Shown piece by piece: positions 1-9,905 of a stretch of DNA of 64,000 nucleotides. The position numbers and the translations under genes are program-made. The stretch spans positions 806,001 to 870,000 of the forward strand of contig NC_035794.1 of assembly GCF_001653235.2 (NCBI RefSeq), read 5' to 3'. Source of the DNA: Pochonia chlamydosporia 170. Its lineage: Eukaryota; Ascomycota; Sordariomycetes; Hypocreales; Clavicipitaceae. The notes under the pieces were generated by a model that was not told where the DNA came from, made no database searches, and was given only the letters and a program-made list of their open reading frames with translations. Each line of letters begins with the position of its first letter. Position 1 is the first letter of the stretch.

Positions 1-50
1 GTGTGCAGACATTCACACATACATACACACGCACGCACACACACAGCCAA
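1..50. repeat. CA-rich low-complexity tract
   Basis: Irregular CA/CACG dinucleotide-rich DNA at the left edge, immediately upstream of the DUF3824 gene. It is probably part of that gene's promoter or 5' leader. No other function is visible. Confidence 0.6.
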
Positions 51-112
51 GCAGGCATTACATCACCCTCTACCCGCCACTTTCAGTAACATTTCACCCC
101 CGCCTGCTGGAA

Positions 113-2239
113 ATGGCCAGCTACGACCCCTATGAGCGGGACGCACCCCGACGATACGTGCGAGAGGAGCGGCGAGACGACAGAGATCCTCGCTTTCTTG
201 ACTCTCGCGACTATGGACGACCTGTTGTGTCCAGAGAACTAGTTCCTCGCGCTAGAGAGGACAGTGACTTGTCTGTTGAGGAAATCCGCCGAGACTTCCC
301 CCCGCCCAGTGGCCGGGATATTCGCAGAGCCCGCTCCGCTGACCACGACCGCGGCGGCTATTACGATGATGACTACGATTACCGCCACGACCCTCGTTAC
401 GACAGATCTCGTGAACGGGATCATGATCGCCATTTACGTCGCGGGGGATCTTACTATGAGGAAGAGGAGCGTAGGTCCAAGCACAAGAGCATGTCTAAGC
501 AGGAAAAGATTATTGCAGCCGTCGCCGGCGCCGCCCTTCTTGCAGGCGGAAAAGAAATTTACGACCGCTATGAAGCAAAACAGGATGGAGTCGAAGTACA
601 CCGAAACCCCCTCTCATCCGTCGCCTTGGCCGGTTTTGGTGCGTTGGCAGGATATCAAGGTGCCGAGTTCTACAGCAAGCAGCAAGCGAAAAAGGACCAG
701 AAGACCAATTACATCCTCCACCGTGGCCGTGATGGACAAATCACCGAGTACTATTCTGAGGACGAGGATGACAAGCACAAAAAGGGTCACAAAAACTTCC
801 TCGAGAGCGCTCTCGCCGCCACTGGTCTCGGTGCCGCTGTCAAGACACTGACTGGTGGAGGCAAAGACGACGACAGGCACTCTGACAACCGAAGCCGTGG
901 TGGTAGCCCGTCGCGGTCCCGTGCCGGTTCGCCCCGCTCCCGAACCAGTGGTTCCGGAGCCAACAAGATGCAAAAGGCTGCCATGGCGTCTCTGCTCGCA
1001 GGCGCCACCGAAGCATTTCGCGTGGCAAAGGAGCCCGGCGGTTGGAAAGGTGAAAAGACGAAGCGCATTCTCACCGCCGCAGCTGGTGCTGCTACAGTCG
1101 ATGCTGCCCAGGGAGAGAACCACGGTAAATTGGGTCTCGCTGAGTCGGTTATCGGTGGTTTGGTGGGAAACCGTCTCATCAATGGCTCCAAGAAGGACAT
1201 CGAGGAAGACAAGGCAACTGGACGAAGCCGATCCCGATCTCGTGCCCGTTCACAGGGTGGAAATGGAGGCGGCGGAAGCGGCCTGGCAGCTCTGGCTACT
1301 GCTGGCTTGGGTGCTCTAGGAGCCAAGGCAGCGCTGGATCACCGTTCACGGTCTCGGAGTCGTGCTGACAGCCGGGGACGGAGCTATGACTCGAGAGACG
1401 GGTCGCCGGACAGAAGGCAGCGTAGCCGCAGCCGCAGTGTAGTCGACAAGGCTCGCAACAGCTTGGCGAAACTGGGAATCGGCAGCGGAGCCGTCGCTGT
1501 GGCCGATGACCACCGACGTCGCGACCAGGACGACTTTGATGATCGAGGCTCTTCACGACGATCTCGAAGATACTCTGATGAATACAGTGATGATGGCCGC
1601 CATGGAGGCGGCCGCAGCCGCGGAGGGGATGACTACGGATACGACAGACGTGGGGGTGGTGGCCGGCGAGACTCGTCTCGTAGACGAGGTGGAAGCCGTT
1701 ACGGATCCGACTCCGACCTGGGCGATTCGGATGAAGACGAGAGGAAAGCCAGAAAGATGAGAGGTAAGCAGATTATTACTACCGGTCTTGCTACTGTTGC
1801 GTCAATCCACGCGGTACACGGGGTTTATCAAAGCGTGGGGAAGAGGAATGCACGGCAAAGGGCTGTCAAGGAAGGTCGGCTCAGTCCGGCCGAGGCCAAA
1901 AAGCTCAAGACCAAGGCCATCATGAAGGATGCAGCGTCCGTCGGTATTGCCGCCATGGGCATTAAAGGCGCCATTGAAGAGATGAAAGAGGCCAAAGAGA
2001 TGACCCACGAGTGCAAGGTTTTCAAGCAGGAAAAGGCTCTTCGCCACGAGAAACGAGAGAAGCGGCGGCAAAGAGGCAACGGTCCGGGGGATACCCCGCG
2101 GAGAGCCGAAAGCTGGGCACCGTCTCGTTATCGTGATGAGGACGACCTTTACAGGTCTGACTATGGGCCACGGTATTACGACGATAATCCGTATGGTTCA
2201 GGCAGGCTTCCTGCACCTCCCATGGGCTACGGTCGATGA
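113..2239 (+). CDS. DUF3824 family protein, Arg/Ser/Gly-rich
   Basis: This is an intron-free 708-residue reading frame. The N-terminus is highly charged and rich in Arg, Asp and Tyr. It is followed by a series of small-residue hydrophobic segments (for example AVAGAALLAGGKEIYDRY near residue 135, then others near 175, 235, 290, 395 and 570) separated by SR/RS-rich stretches, for example near residues 370-385 and 415-445. That alternation of glycine-zipper-like helices with basic low-complexity linkers is what I know of the fungal DUF3824 family, whose molecular function is not established. There is no signal peptide or clear transmembrane helix. The start at 113 follows a pyrimidine-rich leader, with only 112 bases of upstream sequence in the window. 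A role in membrane remodelling or RNA binding would be a guess. The family call is fairly sure; the function is unknown. Confidence 0.85.
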   Translation: MASYDPYERDAPRRYVREERRDDRDPRFLDSRDYGRPVVSRELVPRAREDSDLSVEEIRRDFPPPSGRDIRRARSADHDRGGYYDDDYDYRHDPRYDRSRERDHDRHLRRGGSYYEEEERRSKHKSMSKQEKIIAAVAGAALLAGGKEIYDRYEAKQDGVEVHRNPLSSVALAGFGALAGYQGAEFYSKQQAKKDQKTNYILHRGRDGQITEYYSEDEDDKHKKGHKNFLESALAATGLGAAVKTLTGGGKDDDRHSDNRSRGGSPSRSRAGSPRSRTSGSGANKMQKAAMASLLAGATEAFRVAKEPGGWKGEKTKRILTAAAGAATVDAAQGENHGKLGLAESVIGGLVGNRLINGSKKDIEEDKATGRSRSRSRARSQGGNGGGGSGLAALATAGLGALGAKAALDHRSRSRSRADSRGRSYDSRDGSPDRRQRSRSRSVVDKARNSLAKLGIGSGAVAVADDHRRRDQDDFDDRGSSRRSRRYSDEYSDDGRHGGGRSRGGDDYGYDRRGGGGRRDSSRRRGGSRYGSDSDLGDSDEDERKARKMRGKQIITTGLATVASIHAVHGVYQSVGKRNARQRAVKEGRLSPAEAKKLKTKAIMKDAASVGIAAMGIKGAIEEMKEAKEMTHECKVFKQEKALRHEKREKRRQRGNGPGDTPRRAESWAPSRYRDEDDLYRSDYGPRYYDDNPYGSGRLPAPPMGYGR

Positions 2240-3944
2240 GCGAGACGGTCTTCTTGCTCCGCAGTGCTGCATGCAATCTAGAGTATACTAAGAATGGCTT
2301 GTCAACAAAGGACGTAGCCAAGCGGTATACTCTTTGAGATGACTGAATGACATTTATGACGACAACACGTCTTCTTTGTTGAAGCGCCGGCATTGTCAGC
2401 GATTATGTACATCGTGTCCAGCTTGTTGGCATGTTTTTTTGACAGTTTTGAGCATGGCGTTTTTGGCTGCTGTGGGCATTACTAGGAACATGGCGCTGCA
2501 TGATAAACGCGCGCCGACAGAGTCAAGAAGAGCATTTGTGGCCCGGCGACTGTCGCTTGTGCTGCGTGGCGTGGACACAATAACTGCATGCTGGGGGAAT
2601 TCTGGCGAGTTTGTTTGACAGAGCTGTCATCTCACGGAACTCTCGGCATACAACCCTCTGCCACGATCTTCACACTGGCCCAAGTCTATTCTTTTTCTGC
2701 TTCTTACCGTCTTTTTCCATTAACAAATTATCTCTTTTTCAACCTGCATTAAACCGATAACTAATGACCAATCTTGTGATAGATCGCCGCTACTAGAAGA
2801 GTTGATGGCCCCCCATGTGTCACGACTTTTGACTTTGACCCAATGGGGATGAGTCGTTGGTTGCTGGAAGGGGCAAAGAAGGGTATGAGCCGAGACACCG
2901 GATCTCGTTTGACAGGCAAGAATGCATGTCACAGGCGAGAGAACTGGTGCCAGGATTCCAGAGACCTTGCCAGCCATGAACAAAGGCACGATATGGAGGC
3001 GCTAAATAAAAGAAAGAGGTGGAGGCACTCATCATCGATCCAACGTGTGTTCCTTGCTTAGTGGTGGAAGGGCAGGACCGTGCCGCATACTACTCGGAAA
3101 AGTCGGCTCTGTGGACTAGGGTGTGTGTAGTTGAAACGAGCAGGAAGACGAAAAGCATTATTGTGTGCAAGGTAGACTGGTGGGGAAGGGCCGGAATCTA
3201 TGGCATTACGAATAGGAATTTGGGGGCTATCCTTGGACCTATGTTTTGCGTTGCGTGTTACTTGCTGGTCTTACTGGCTGGTTATGAGTGGTTGCTACTT
3301 TTGTGCAGCCAACGTTTTTGCTGAAGTTACTTTGTGTTACGTCGCAGTAGATAGAAGGATGAACCGTATGAATGAATGATGAAACGACGACGGGCTTTAC
3401 ACTGGAATAAAAATGGCGTACAGCATATCTGCAGGGATGCGAGGCACAATCTCGATTCAGAAGTGAATGCGACCTAAATGGGCATTTCAAGCGGGAGCAT
3501 GAGAATGACGAAACGCCACTTTGAGCTGAGCGATGGGCCTTGCTTGGCCTTGGAATGGGCATCTTTTGGCGGGGGCTGGCTATGACATCACCAGTTGGAG
3601 CAGAATGGACGGATATCTGTGTCTGGTGCCCGCGCTGCTTGCATGACTGACGATGGACATACTGAGTGTTCATCAATAAGGAATGGTCTTCTTCCGTCGT
3701 TGTCGGTCTTGATAAAGTGACAATGAGAATAACCTAGAAAGTAAAAAGTACGAATATGTACGGGGTGGTGAGTTGTAAGTAATGAGCAGTGAAAGGCAAG
3801 TACGAGTAACCAAGGATGAGACAACCGATAACCAACAAAAAGCAAACACAAAAAAAGATGAGCACAACACCATTAACCTGTTAAGATAGATCCAAGAACT
3901 CAACGAGTATAGTCGGGACAAAAAAGACAAGTTGTGAAAAGTGC
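2240..3944. other. Intergenic, no gene seen
   Basis: About 1.7 kb between the DUF3824 gene and the tRNA. Frames are short and overlap on both strands without recognisable motifs. It presumably holds the 3' UTR of the upstream gene. Nothing else can be supported. Confidence 0.6.
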
Positions 3945-3951
3945 AAAAAAA
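3945..3951 (-). terminator. Pol III oligo-T terminator of tRNA-Arg
   Basis: A run of seven A on the plus strand (T7 on the tRNA strand) lies three bases past the discriminator base of the tRNA gene. This is the usual RNA polymerase III stop signal. Confidence 0.8.
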
Positions 3952-3954
3952 GAA

Positions 3955-4050
3955 TGACCGAGACAGGGGTCGAACCTGCGACCTTCTGATTACTGATACT
4001 GTCTAATGAGAACATCGTAGTCAGACGCTCTGCCATTGAGCTACACGGCC
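3955..4050 (-). tRNA. tRNA-Arg (anticodon ACG), with intron
   Basis: Read on the minus strand, the gene begins GGCCGTG and folds as a cloverleaf. The D arm is GCTC/GAGC, the anticodon stem is TCTGA/TCAGA, the T arm is GCAGG-TTCGACC-CCTGT, and the discriminator is A. The anticodon loop reads C-T-ACG-A, giving Arg (CGN codons, with A34 normally edited to inosine). An intron of about 24 nt sits directly 3' of position 37, the canonical place for nuclear tRNA introns. The acceptor stem has one G-U pair and an apparent T-T mismatch at 6-67. A-box (TAGCTCAATGGC) and B-box (GGTTCGACC) promoters are intact. I am confident of the gene; the exact intron ends could shift by a base. Confidence 0.93.
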
Positions 4051-4286
4051 TTTGTTGTAGGATCAGAGGTTATTTTAGTTTATAAATCTAACACACAAAT
4101 GTCAAGTTTCACACAACGGTTCCCCTATTTTTTTGCCAGCCGTTGAATTTTATCTTCCACGCTCTTATTATTGACTACGTGTCACATGTGCTGTTGCTTA
4201 CAACTAAATCATTTACACATTCTACAAACATCACACTTTCACTTCCATCAATATGACGATGAACCATCCATAGTATTACTCTACAA

Positions 4287-6314
4287 TTAGGCGCCTGACA
4301 ACTCACCCCCCGTCTGCTTCCACTTCTGTGCCATAGCCAGAATATTAGACAAATTCTTCGCCTGCTGATCATCCGCAGGGAACACATAATCAAAGTACTC
4401 CTCGTACGTATCATCCTCCAACAACCTGCGCTTCTTGGTCCTCCTCGGCATCTGCCTCTGCACATTGTCAATGTCTTCCTCCGACCCGTGCTCCCGCTCA
4501 AACGACAACCACGCATTAAGCAGCGACACCCGCTCCTCCTTGAGGTCCTTGTCGCGCATGCTCTTGTGCGCGCGTTCAAAGACCTTTCGCGCACGGGCCT
4601 TCGCCTCCTCACTGAGCGGCTGGTCCTCGGCGTTCTCTTCATCCTCTTCCTCCTCGGGGATGTTGATCTCAAAGTGGGCGTAGCTGATCCAGACTTTGAC
4701 ATGGTCCGTCTTCTCGAGGAGACGTTCGTAGAGCTCGCGGGTGCGCTCGTACTCGCCCTCTTCTTCTTCAAAGTCAATGTATGCTTTCCAGAGGAGTTCG
4801 GGCATGTCAAGCTGTTGCTGGTTGACGGCGAGTTCGAAGATGGCCCGCGTGCGGTCGAGGTCGTCCAGGCCGCGCTCTAGCTCTGCGAATTTTATCCACG
4901 TTTGGCAGTTGGCTGGATTGTATTCGATGTGTTTCTCGTATAGGGTGCGGCAGCGCACGAACTCGAATAGCTTGCGCTCGAGGTCGATGTAGCCGTTGAA
5001 GATTTTGTCCTTGGGACACGTGCCGATGGCGCGGCCAAGGAGCTTGCGCGCTGCGGTGAGTTGGCCGTGGCGCACTTCGAATTGGGCTGCGAGGAGCCAG
5101 ATTTTGGCAAAGGTGAATTTCTTGTGGGGGATGAGGTTGAGGCATGTGCTGTATATTTGTCGCGCTCGCTCGATATCCTGGCCTTCTAATTCCTCCCAGA
5201 TGGCGTAGAATATCCAGAGGTAGATGTAGCGGCGCCAGTGGCGCTTCTCCTGCGTGGGTGGTAGTTGAGCGACTGCTCTTTCGTAGACGTCTCGGATCCG
5301 ATCTACATCTCGGGATGATTCCTCCAGCCCGGCGTAGTCGAACCATGCGTCGTAATTTTTGGGATTCTCCTTGACTTGTTCCTCGTAGTAGACTCTTCGC
5401 TTTGACAGCACCACGTCTTCGACTCCGTCCTTGTCGCCGAATTGCTTCTCAAATGTGGTGTAGGCTTTATGTAGTAGCACTGATTTTGACCGCGGGAGCC
5501 TATCCAGTGCGTATTTGTAAATGGCACGGGCACGCTCATACTCATTGAGTTTGGATTCGAATCGGGCGTACGCAATGAACAGCCTTTCATCGACGAACTC
5601 GTCGCCCAGTGACTCTACAGCGTTTCCAAAAACCTCTCGGACCAGCTCGCTTGTTCCGTACTCTTCCTCGAATTTGGCCCATTTGATCCAGTTGCGCGGC
5701 TCGGGATGAACCACGGTAAAGCTTTCGAAAATGGCTCGCGCTCGCTCAAATTCACCGTACCGCTTCTCCAACTTGATGTAGGCGCTCCAGGCCGCTTCGT
5801 CGGGCTGCCATTGCATCCATCGGTCGAATACTTGTCTGGTGCCGGGGATGTTGCCCAGCATCTCCTCCATGTACACATACTTGTACCACAGCTTATCGAC
5901 TCGAGGAAGAATGGTGACGGCACGGTCCAGCAAGTTTCGCGCGTGATTGATATTTCTCGACTTCATCTCCGCCTCAATGTACCGAATCCATAGGACGACA
6001 TTGTGAGGCAGGACATCGAGGGCTCGCTCGAAGACGGATCTCGCGCGCGCAAACTCCTTTTGTTCCAGCTCCCATTGCGCATACTGCGTCCAGTTCTTCA
6101 AATTGATGCGATTCCGACGGACGTAATCCTCAAAGCCCTTGCGCTTTCTTCCCTGGTATTCGTGAAGCTCCTCGAGATCGGTAAACTTTTGTGTCGGAGT
6201 CTCGATGCCGACTTCTTGACGGTCGACAGCTTCGCGAAGCAGTTGTTCTGCACTGATTTGAACGGGCGCAGCGGCCTTGTTCTTGACCCTCGGAGGGCCC
6301 CTTGACGACTCCAT
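4287..6314 (-). CDS. CLF1: Pre-mRNA-splicing factor Clf1/Crooked neck (Syf3)
   Basis: A 675-residue, single-exon protein made almost entirely of HAT (half-a-TPR) repeats. Successive helical pairs carry the diagnostic W..Y/A..E pattern, such as [19 protein letters not shown] near residue 73. The N-terminal motif [11 protein letters not shown] and the length match the Crooked-neck/Clf1 family (about 680-690 residues). In this family the protein is a core scaffold of the Prp19-associated (NineTeen) complex and bridges U4/U6.U5 snRNPs during spliceosome activation in the nucleus. A basic cluster (RRTKKRRLL) near the C-terminus could serve as a nuclear signal. The acidic stretch near residue 555 ([11 protein letters not shown]) is a linker. 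The gene is divergently transcribed from PRP31 with 371 bp between start codons. Confidence 0.96.
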   Translation of the reverse strand: MESSRGPPRVKNKAAAPVQISAEQLLREAVDRQEVGIETPTQKFTDLEELHEYQGRKRKGFEDYVRRNRINLKNWTQYAQWELEQKEFARARSVFERALDVLPHNVVLWIRYIEAEMKSRNINHARNLLDRAVTILPRVDKLWYKYVYMEEMLGNIPGTRQVFDRWMQWQPDEAAWSAYIKLEKRYGEFERARAIFESFTVVHPEPRNWIKWAKFEEEYGTSELVREVFGNAVESLGDEFVDERLFIAYARFESKLNEYERARAIYKYALDRLPRSKSVLLHKAYTTFEKQFGDKDGVEDVVLSKRRVYYEEQVKENPKNYDAWFDYAGLEESSRDVDRIRDVYERAVAQLPPTQEKRHWRRYIYLWIFYAIWEELEGQDIERARQIYSTCLNLIPHKKFTFAKIWLLAAQFEVRHGQLTAARKLLGRAIGTCPKDKIFNGYIDLERKLFEFVRCRTLYEKHIEYNPANCQTWIKFAELERGLDDLDRTRAIFELAVNQQQLDMPELLWKAYIDFEEEEGEYERTRELYERLLEKTDHVKVWISYAHFEINIPEEEEDEENAEDQPLSEEAKARARKVFERAHKSMRDKDLKEERVSLLNAWLSFEREHGSEEDIDNVQRQMPRRTKKRRLLEDDTYEEYFDYVFPADDQQAKNLSNILAMAQKWKQTGGELSGA

Positions 6315-6685
6315 CCTGAACGAGTGCCCAAACGCGCCTTACTTCCACTCTGAATTGCGCAGATTAGTGGTTCGTGAGGCACTCACCCTCACGTTTTCGT
6401 GCGTGGTGTTTGTCGGTGGTGTCAAAACGAGGCTAAAGTTTGGCTGCCACTTATCGGTGATAAGATTTGCTTGCTGTTTGTTGGTCAGCGCACGGGCCAC
6501 TTTATCCTTGGACATCACCTCTCAGCCTCGCAGCCTGAACTGAACTTCCATTTGAAAGTTTATTTATTTGCCATCCATCCCTCTCGCCATCTACTATCAG
6601 CCAGCAAAATTTCATAATTTTCGCCGCACTCACTGACACATAGACCTACCGGCAGTTTTCGTGCTTTCCTCTTGCAGCCGCCGCC
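6315..6685. promoter_or_regulatory. Shared divergent promoter CLF1/PRP31
   Basis: 371 bp separate the two start codons, so both 5' UTRs and both promoters must lie here. The PRP31 side is pyrimidine-rich just before its start. I see no strong TATA box, as is common for fungal housekeeping genes. Co-regulation is an inference from the spacing. Confidence 0.7.
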
Positions 6686-8587
6686 ATGTCTACTGTCGCG
6701 GACGAGCTTTTGAACGATTTTGGCAGCTCGGGGGACGAAGCTGAGGAAAACGAGAATGACGGCCTCGTGCACGACGAACAACAACCCCAACAAAATGGCA
6801 ACCACGACGCTATGGACGTTGATGGCGACAAGGAAGATTCCGACGAGGAGGATGCAAAGGAGATGAACGATGTTGAGGACACCGAGGCGACGAAAGCCAA
6901 GGTAGAAAAGATGCAGCTTGGAGCGGTAAAAGATGTTCGCAGTGTCGCAAGCTTGATGCAGACTTTGGAACCCGTTCTCGAGGTTAGTATATCCCCATCC
7001 AGGATGACGTCGATTACGGTCTTGAAAGACGGCTCGTTTACATCCAGTCCTTTGAGACGCAGCCCTGACATTTTGGCCCGAACGCTACAGAAAATTGAGC
7101 ACTACCGATCGCAAGCGTCCACCCAGACGACAAACGTTGGCAACATTGAGGATCATCCCGAGTACCACTTGTTGACGCAATCGAACAGCCTGTCAACCAT
7201 GATTGATGGCGAAGTGGTTCTTGTGCACAAATTTATCCGCGATCACTATTCGACGCGATTTCCCGAACTCGAGCGGCTGGTCACGACGCCGCTGGAATAT
7301 GCCAAGGTGGTATCCATTATTGGAAATGGACCGATGAGTTCGGAGAGTATCAAGGCGCTACAGACGTCTACAGACAACCCAATGAAGATGGGCCTCAAGG
7401 CTGTCCTTGACGGGCCGTCACTCATGGTTGTCACCGTGGAGGCCACAACATCAAAGGGGCACGAACTGAGCGCCGAGGAGCTGAATAGAGTCCGACAGGC
7501 ATGCGCCATGATGGTGTCCTTGCACAGAGCAAAGCAGACTTTGACGGAATATGTGCAGTCGCGCATGAACATCTTTGCGCCAAACCTGACGGCCCTCATC
7601 GGTTCTCTGACAGCAGCCCAACTGCTAAACGCAGCCGGTGGTTTGACGGGTCTCTCCAAAACCCCTGCATGCAATATCCCTTCTTGGGGATCGAAAAAGC
7701 GTCAAGCCGGCCTGGCCACCAACATTGGAGTTCGCCAACAGGGATATCTCTACAACTCTGAGCTCGTTCGCGGCATCCCCAACGACCTGAAGAAACAGGC
7801 TATGAGAATTGTCGCAGCTAAACTTGTCCTGGCTGCCAGAGTTGATCGGATTCACTCAACGCCCGATGGCTCAACTGGAGACCAGCTGAAATCGCAATGC
7901 TTAGAACGTCTCGAGAAACTTACCGAACCACCTCCAAACAAGGGACAACGAGCCTTACCTGTTCCCGGCGATAAACCCTCCAGAAAACGTGGAGGTAGAC
8001 GAGCACGAAAGGCCAAGGAAGCCGTAGCCATGACGGACTTGCGCAAAGCCCAGAACAGAATGGCATTTGGCAAGGAAGAAAAGGAAGTTGGCTACGGCAC
8101 CGGTTCAGGTACGGTAGGCATGGGTATGATCGGACAACAAAACGATGGGAGGATCCGAGGGGTTCAAATTGACCAACGAACAAGAGCGAAGCTCAGTGCC
8201 AAGAGCAAGGGATGGGGTGGTGCCAGCACCGTTGGCGGCGCTGCCTCGTCTATTGGAGGCTTTGGGCAGACACCAGGCAGTATCGATCTGCGAGGAAAGG
8301 GTCTGCGTGCCTCTGGCGTGGGAAGCACCATTGGCTCTGCCACCGGTACAGCGTCGTCCCTGGCTTTTACACCCGTTCAAGGACTCGAGTTGGTTGATCC
8401 AAAGGTCCAGGCGGATCTTAGCAAGAAACGCAAGGCAGAAGAAGATAGATGGTTCAAGGGAGGCACGTTTACGCAAGTTGGGGGATCATCATCGACCAAT
8501 GGTGGCTTCAAGGTACCTGATTTACCGGCTGCTAAGAGAGTTGACACCGGAGCAACCAAGATGGGGCCGCCACCACCTCGCAAGTGA
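6686..8587 (+). CDS. PRP31: U4/U6 snRNP splicing factor Prp31
   Basis: The open frame is 633 codons, but the likely mRNA has an intron at 6983-7090, giving exons 6686-6982 and 7091-8587 and a 597-residue protein. The order is an acidic N-terminus, a coiled-coil/NOSIC segment, the Nop domain (conserved IDGEVVLVHKFIRDHYS and FPELERLV), then the Prp31 C-terminal region with GGLTGLSKTPACNIPSWGSK, the basic RKRGGRRARKAKEA and the LRKAQNRMAFG motif. The family binds the U4 snRNA 5' stem-loop together with Snu13 (15.5K) and holds the U4/U6.U5 tri-snRNP together. A Ser/Gly-rich tail precedes the conserved DRWFKGGTFTQV-like end. The start at 6686 (CCGCCATG) has a good context. Confidence 0.95.
   Translation: MSTVADELLNDFGSSGDEAEENENDGLVHDEQQPQQNGNHDAMDVDGDKEDSDEEDAKEMNDVEDTEATKAKVEKMQLGAVKDVRSVASLMQTLEPVLEVSISPSRMTSITVLKDGSFTSSPLRRSPDILARTLQKIEHYRSQASTQTTNVGNIEDHPEYHLLTQSNSLSTMIDGEVVLVHKFIRDHYSTRFPELERLVTTPLEYAKVVSIIGNGPMSSESIKALQTSTDNPMKMGLKAVLDGPSLMVVTVEATTSKGHELSAEELNRVRQACAMMVSLHRAKQTLTEYVQSRMNIFAPNLTALIGSLTAAQLLNAAGGLTGLSKTPACNIPSWGSKKRQAGLATNIGVRQQGYLYNSELVRGIPNDLKKQAMRIVAAKLVLAARVDRIHSTPDGSTGDQLKSQCLERLEKLTEPPPNKGQRALPVPGDKPSRKRGGRRARKAKEAVAMTDLRKAQNRMAFGKEEKEVGYGTGSGTVGMGMIGQQNDGRIRGVQIDQRTRAKLSAKSKGWGGASTVGGAASSIGGFGQTPGSIDLRGKGLRASGVGSTIGSATGTASSLAFTPVQGLELVDPKVQADLSKKRKAEEDRWFKGGTFTQVGGSSSTNGGFKVPDLPAAKRVDTGATKMGPPPPRK
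6983..7090 (+). other. Stop-free 108-nt in-frame intron of PRP31
   Basis: The sequence begins GTTAGT, ends CTACAG and has a CTGAC branch site about 25 nt before the end. It is 108 nt long (36 codons) with no stop in frame. Removing it joins LEPVLE directly to KIEHYRSQ, which matches Prp31 relatives where the KIE(E/H)Y helix follows this point; the 36 encoded residues have no counterpart there. Confidence 0.85.
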
Positions 8588-9184
8588 TGGATGTCATGGG
8601 AGAGTAAGGGAAGCGTATTTGGGAGTGTATGAGTAACGAGGCGTAAGAGATGGCGCAGGTTCCTAGTTGGCGAGGTGTATAGTTACGGCCAAGGGACGGT
8701 ACTGATCATGGCGAACTGGCGTTGTATGTTTGTTTTTCCTTTCATTTTCAACCTAGGTAAATCGCACCTAGAGGATTATATGTCTTAGAGGCCATTGATA
8801 TTGGAGGCAGTGGCGGTCAAGCAATGGAAAGCATCTGGGTCAATTTGCAATACTTAAGGGATAGATATATGGCTGTCTACTAGTTCAATCACCGTTGTGA
8901 TGGGATTTCATGATATCCGACCCAACGCATCTAGAAGCCAAGCCTTCAACGCGCCAGTTGACATGTCAGATGAGATCTAAACCCTCAACATCACCGCGCC
9001 TCTAAAATCCAAAGACAATGGGACACACAGCATGCTGAATAGTTAATCCTACTCCATGGCTGCTATATAAGAACCCTATTCCTCTTCTTCATACTCCCTT
9101 CATCATCAGAATCTCATGTCATCATCAGACTCTCATCTTCAACGTCTCCCATTGTACCACTACACTACATCGTACATTGCAACA
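8588..9184. other. Intergenic, PRP31 3' end and promoter of next frame
   Basis: About 600 bp. The first part should be the PRP31 3' UTR. The last 120 bp contain a TATA box and a CT-rich initiator-like tract ahead of the start codon at 9185. Confidence 0.6.
9064..9071 (+). promoter_or_regulatory. TATA box (TATATAAG)
   Basis: A near-consensus TATATAAG lies 121 bp before the ATG at 9185 and is followed by a CT-rich tract (about 9080-9110). This is the promoter layout of well-expressed fungal genes and is the main reason to take the tiny frame downstream seriously. Confidence 0.55.
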
Positions 9185-9319
9185 ATGAAGTCCACCGCGC
9201 TCTTGGTCCTTCTCGCCGCGACTACCGCAACCATAGCCGCAACCGGAACTGGCACTGGCACTGGGATAACCAGCCAAAGCGTCAGGAGAGTCCGTTGTCA
9301 CATTTTCATCTCCTCCTAA
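9185..9319 (+). CDS. Possible small secreted peptide, or remnant
   Basis: A 44-codon frame starts MKSTALLVLLAATTATIAAT, a convincing signal peptide with an A-x-A-type cleavage region, followed by a Gly/Thr repeat (TGTGTGTG) and then an uninformative tail. A TATA box and CT-rich tract are correctly placed upstream. The frame may be the first exon of a slightly longer gene: a CTAAC branch site and an AAAAG acceptor lie at about 9316-9333, but donor choices (GTCAGG, GTCCGT) are weak. It could equally be a truncated relic of a secreted protein gene. I recognise no family. Confidence 0.35.
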   Translation: MKSTALLVLLAATTATIAATGTGTGTGITSQSVRRVRCHIFISS

Positions 9320-9905
9320 CGGCAAAAAAAAGGTGCAAGAACCGCCAACCAGACTAGGGTTGTCAAGTGAAACCCCAGAGGCGCCATGTTTCCGCTAGAT
9401 GCAAGAGGGCTGAGACTCCCTGCGGTGAAAGAATAAGTAATAGGATAAAATAGCTTTTGGTCATGAAAACCTGGTGGCGATTGTATTCGTATTTTACGAC
9501 CAACTTGACTTGTGTCGTGCCCCTGGGATGGGACTTTGTGCCTCTGGTTTGTGGGTAAGCCCATGGCTATTTGTAATCCTTGGGTGCATCCCTCCAGAGG
9601 GGTTGTAAAGAGGCTATTTGTCCTTGTTTAGTTATTCTCTTGGTCCAGTTCTCTTTACCTCCGGGGGTTGACGTTATGAATTGACGGATTGAGATCAACA
9701 CTCCAGTACTTGGCTGATATGACACTAACAGGCCCATTACCTTGCTTCAAGTACATACACAGTCACAAGCTAGAGTATACGTTAAATCAAATCCATGGCA
9801 CTGCTCACAATAACTCACTACACCATTCGTCCTGAGATGACGACACAATAGTGAAACTTTACAAAGTATGGTATTAGTCTAACCCCTTACTAGACACCAA
9901 CCCAT
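9320..9905. other. Intergenic, no gene seen
   Basis: About 590 bp of fairly AT-rich DNA between the small frame and the 3' end of the hydrolase gene. No coding, RNA or repeat signal was recognised. Confidence 0.6.

Noticed and set aside
264..2079. Several long open frames on both strands overlapping the DUF3824 gene
   Set aside because: They are by-products of the GC-rich, Arg/Ser-repeat coding sequence in the main frame; none has a domain or a promoter of its own.
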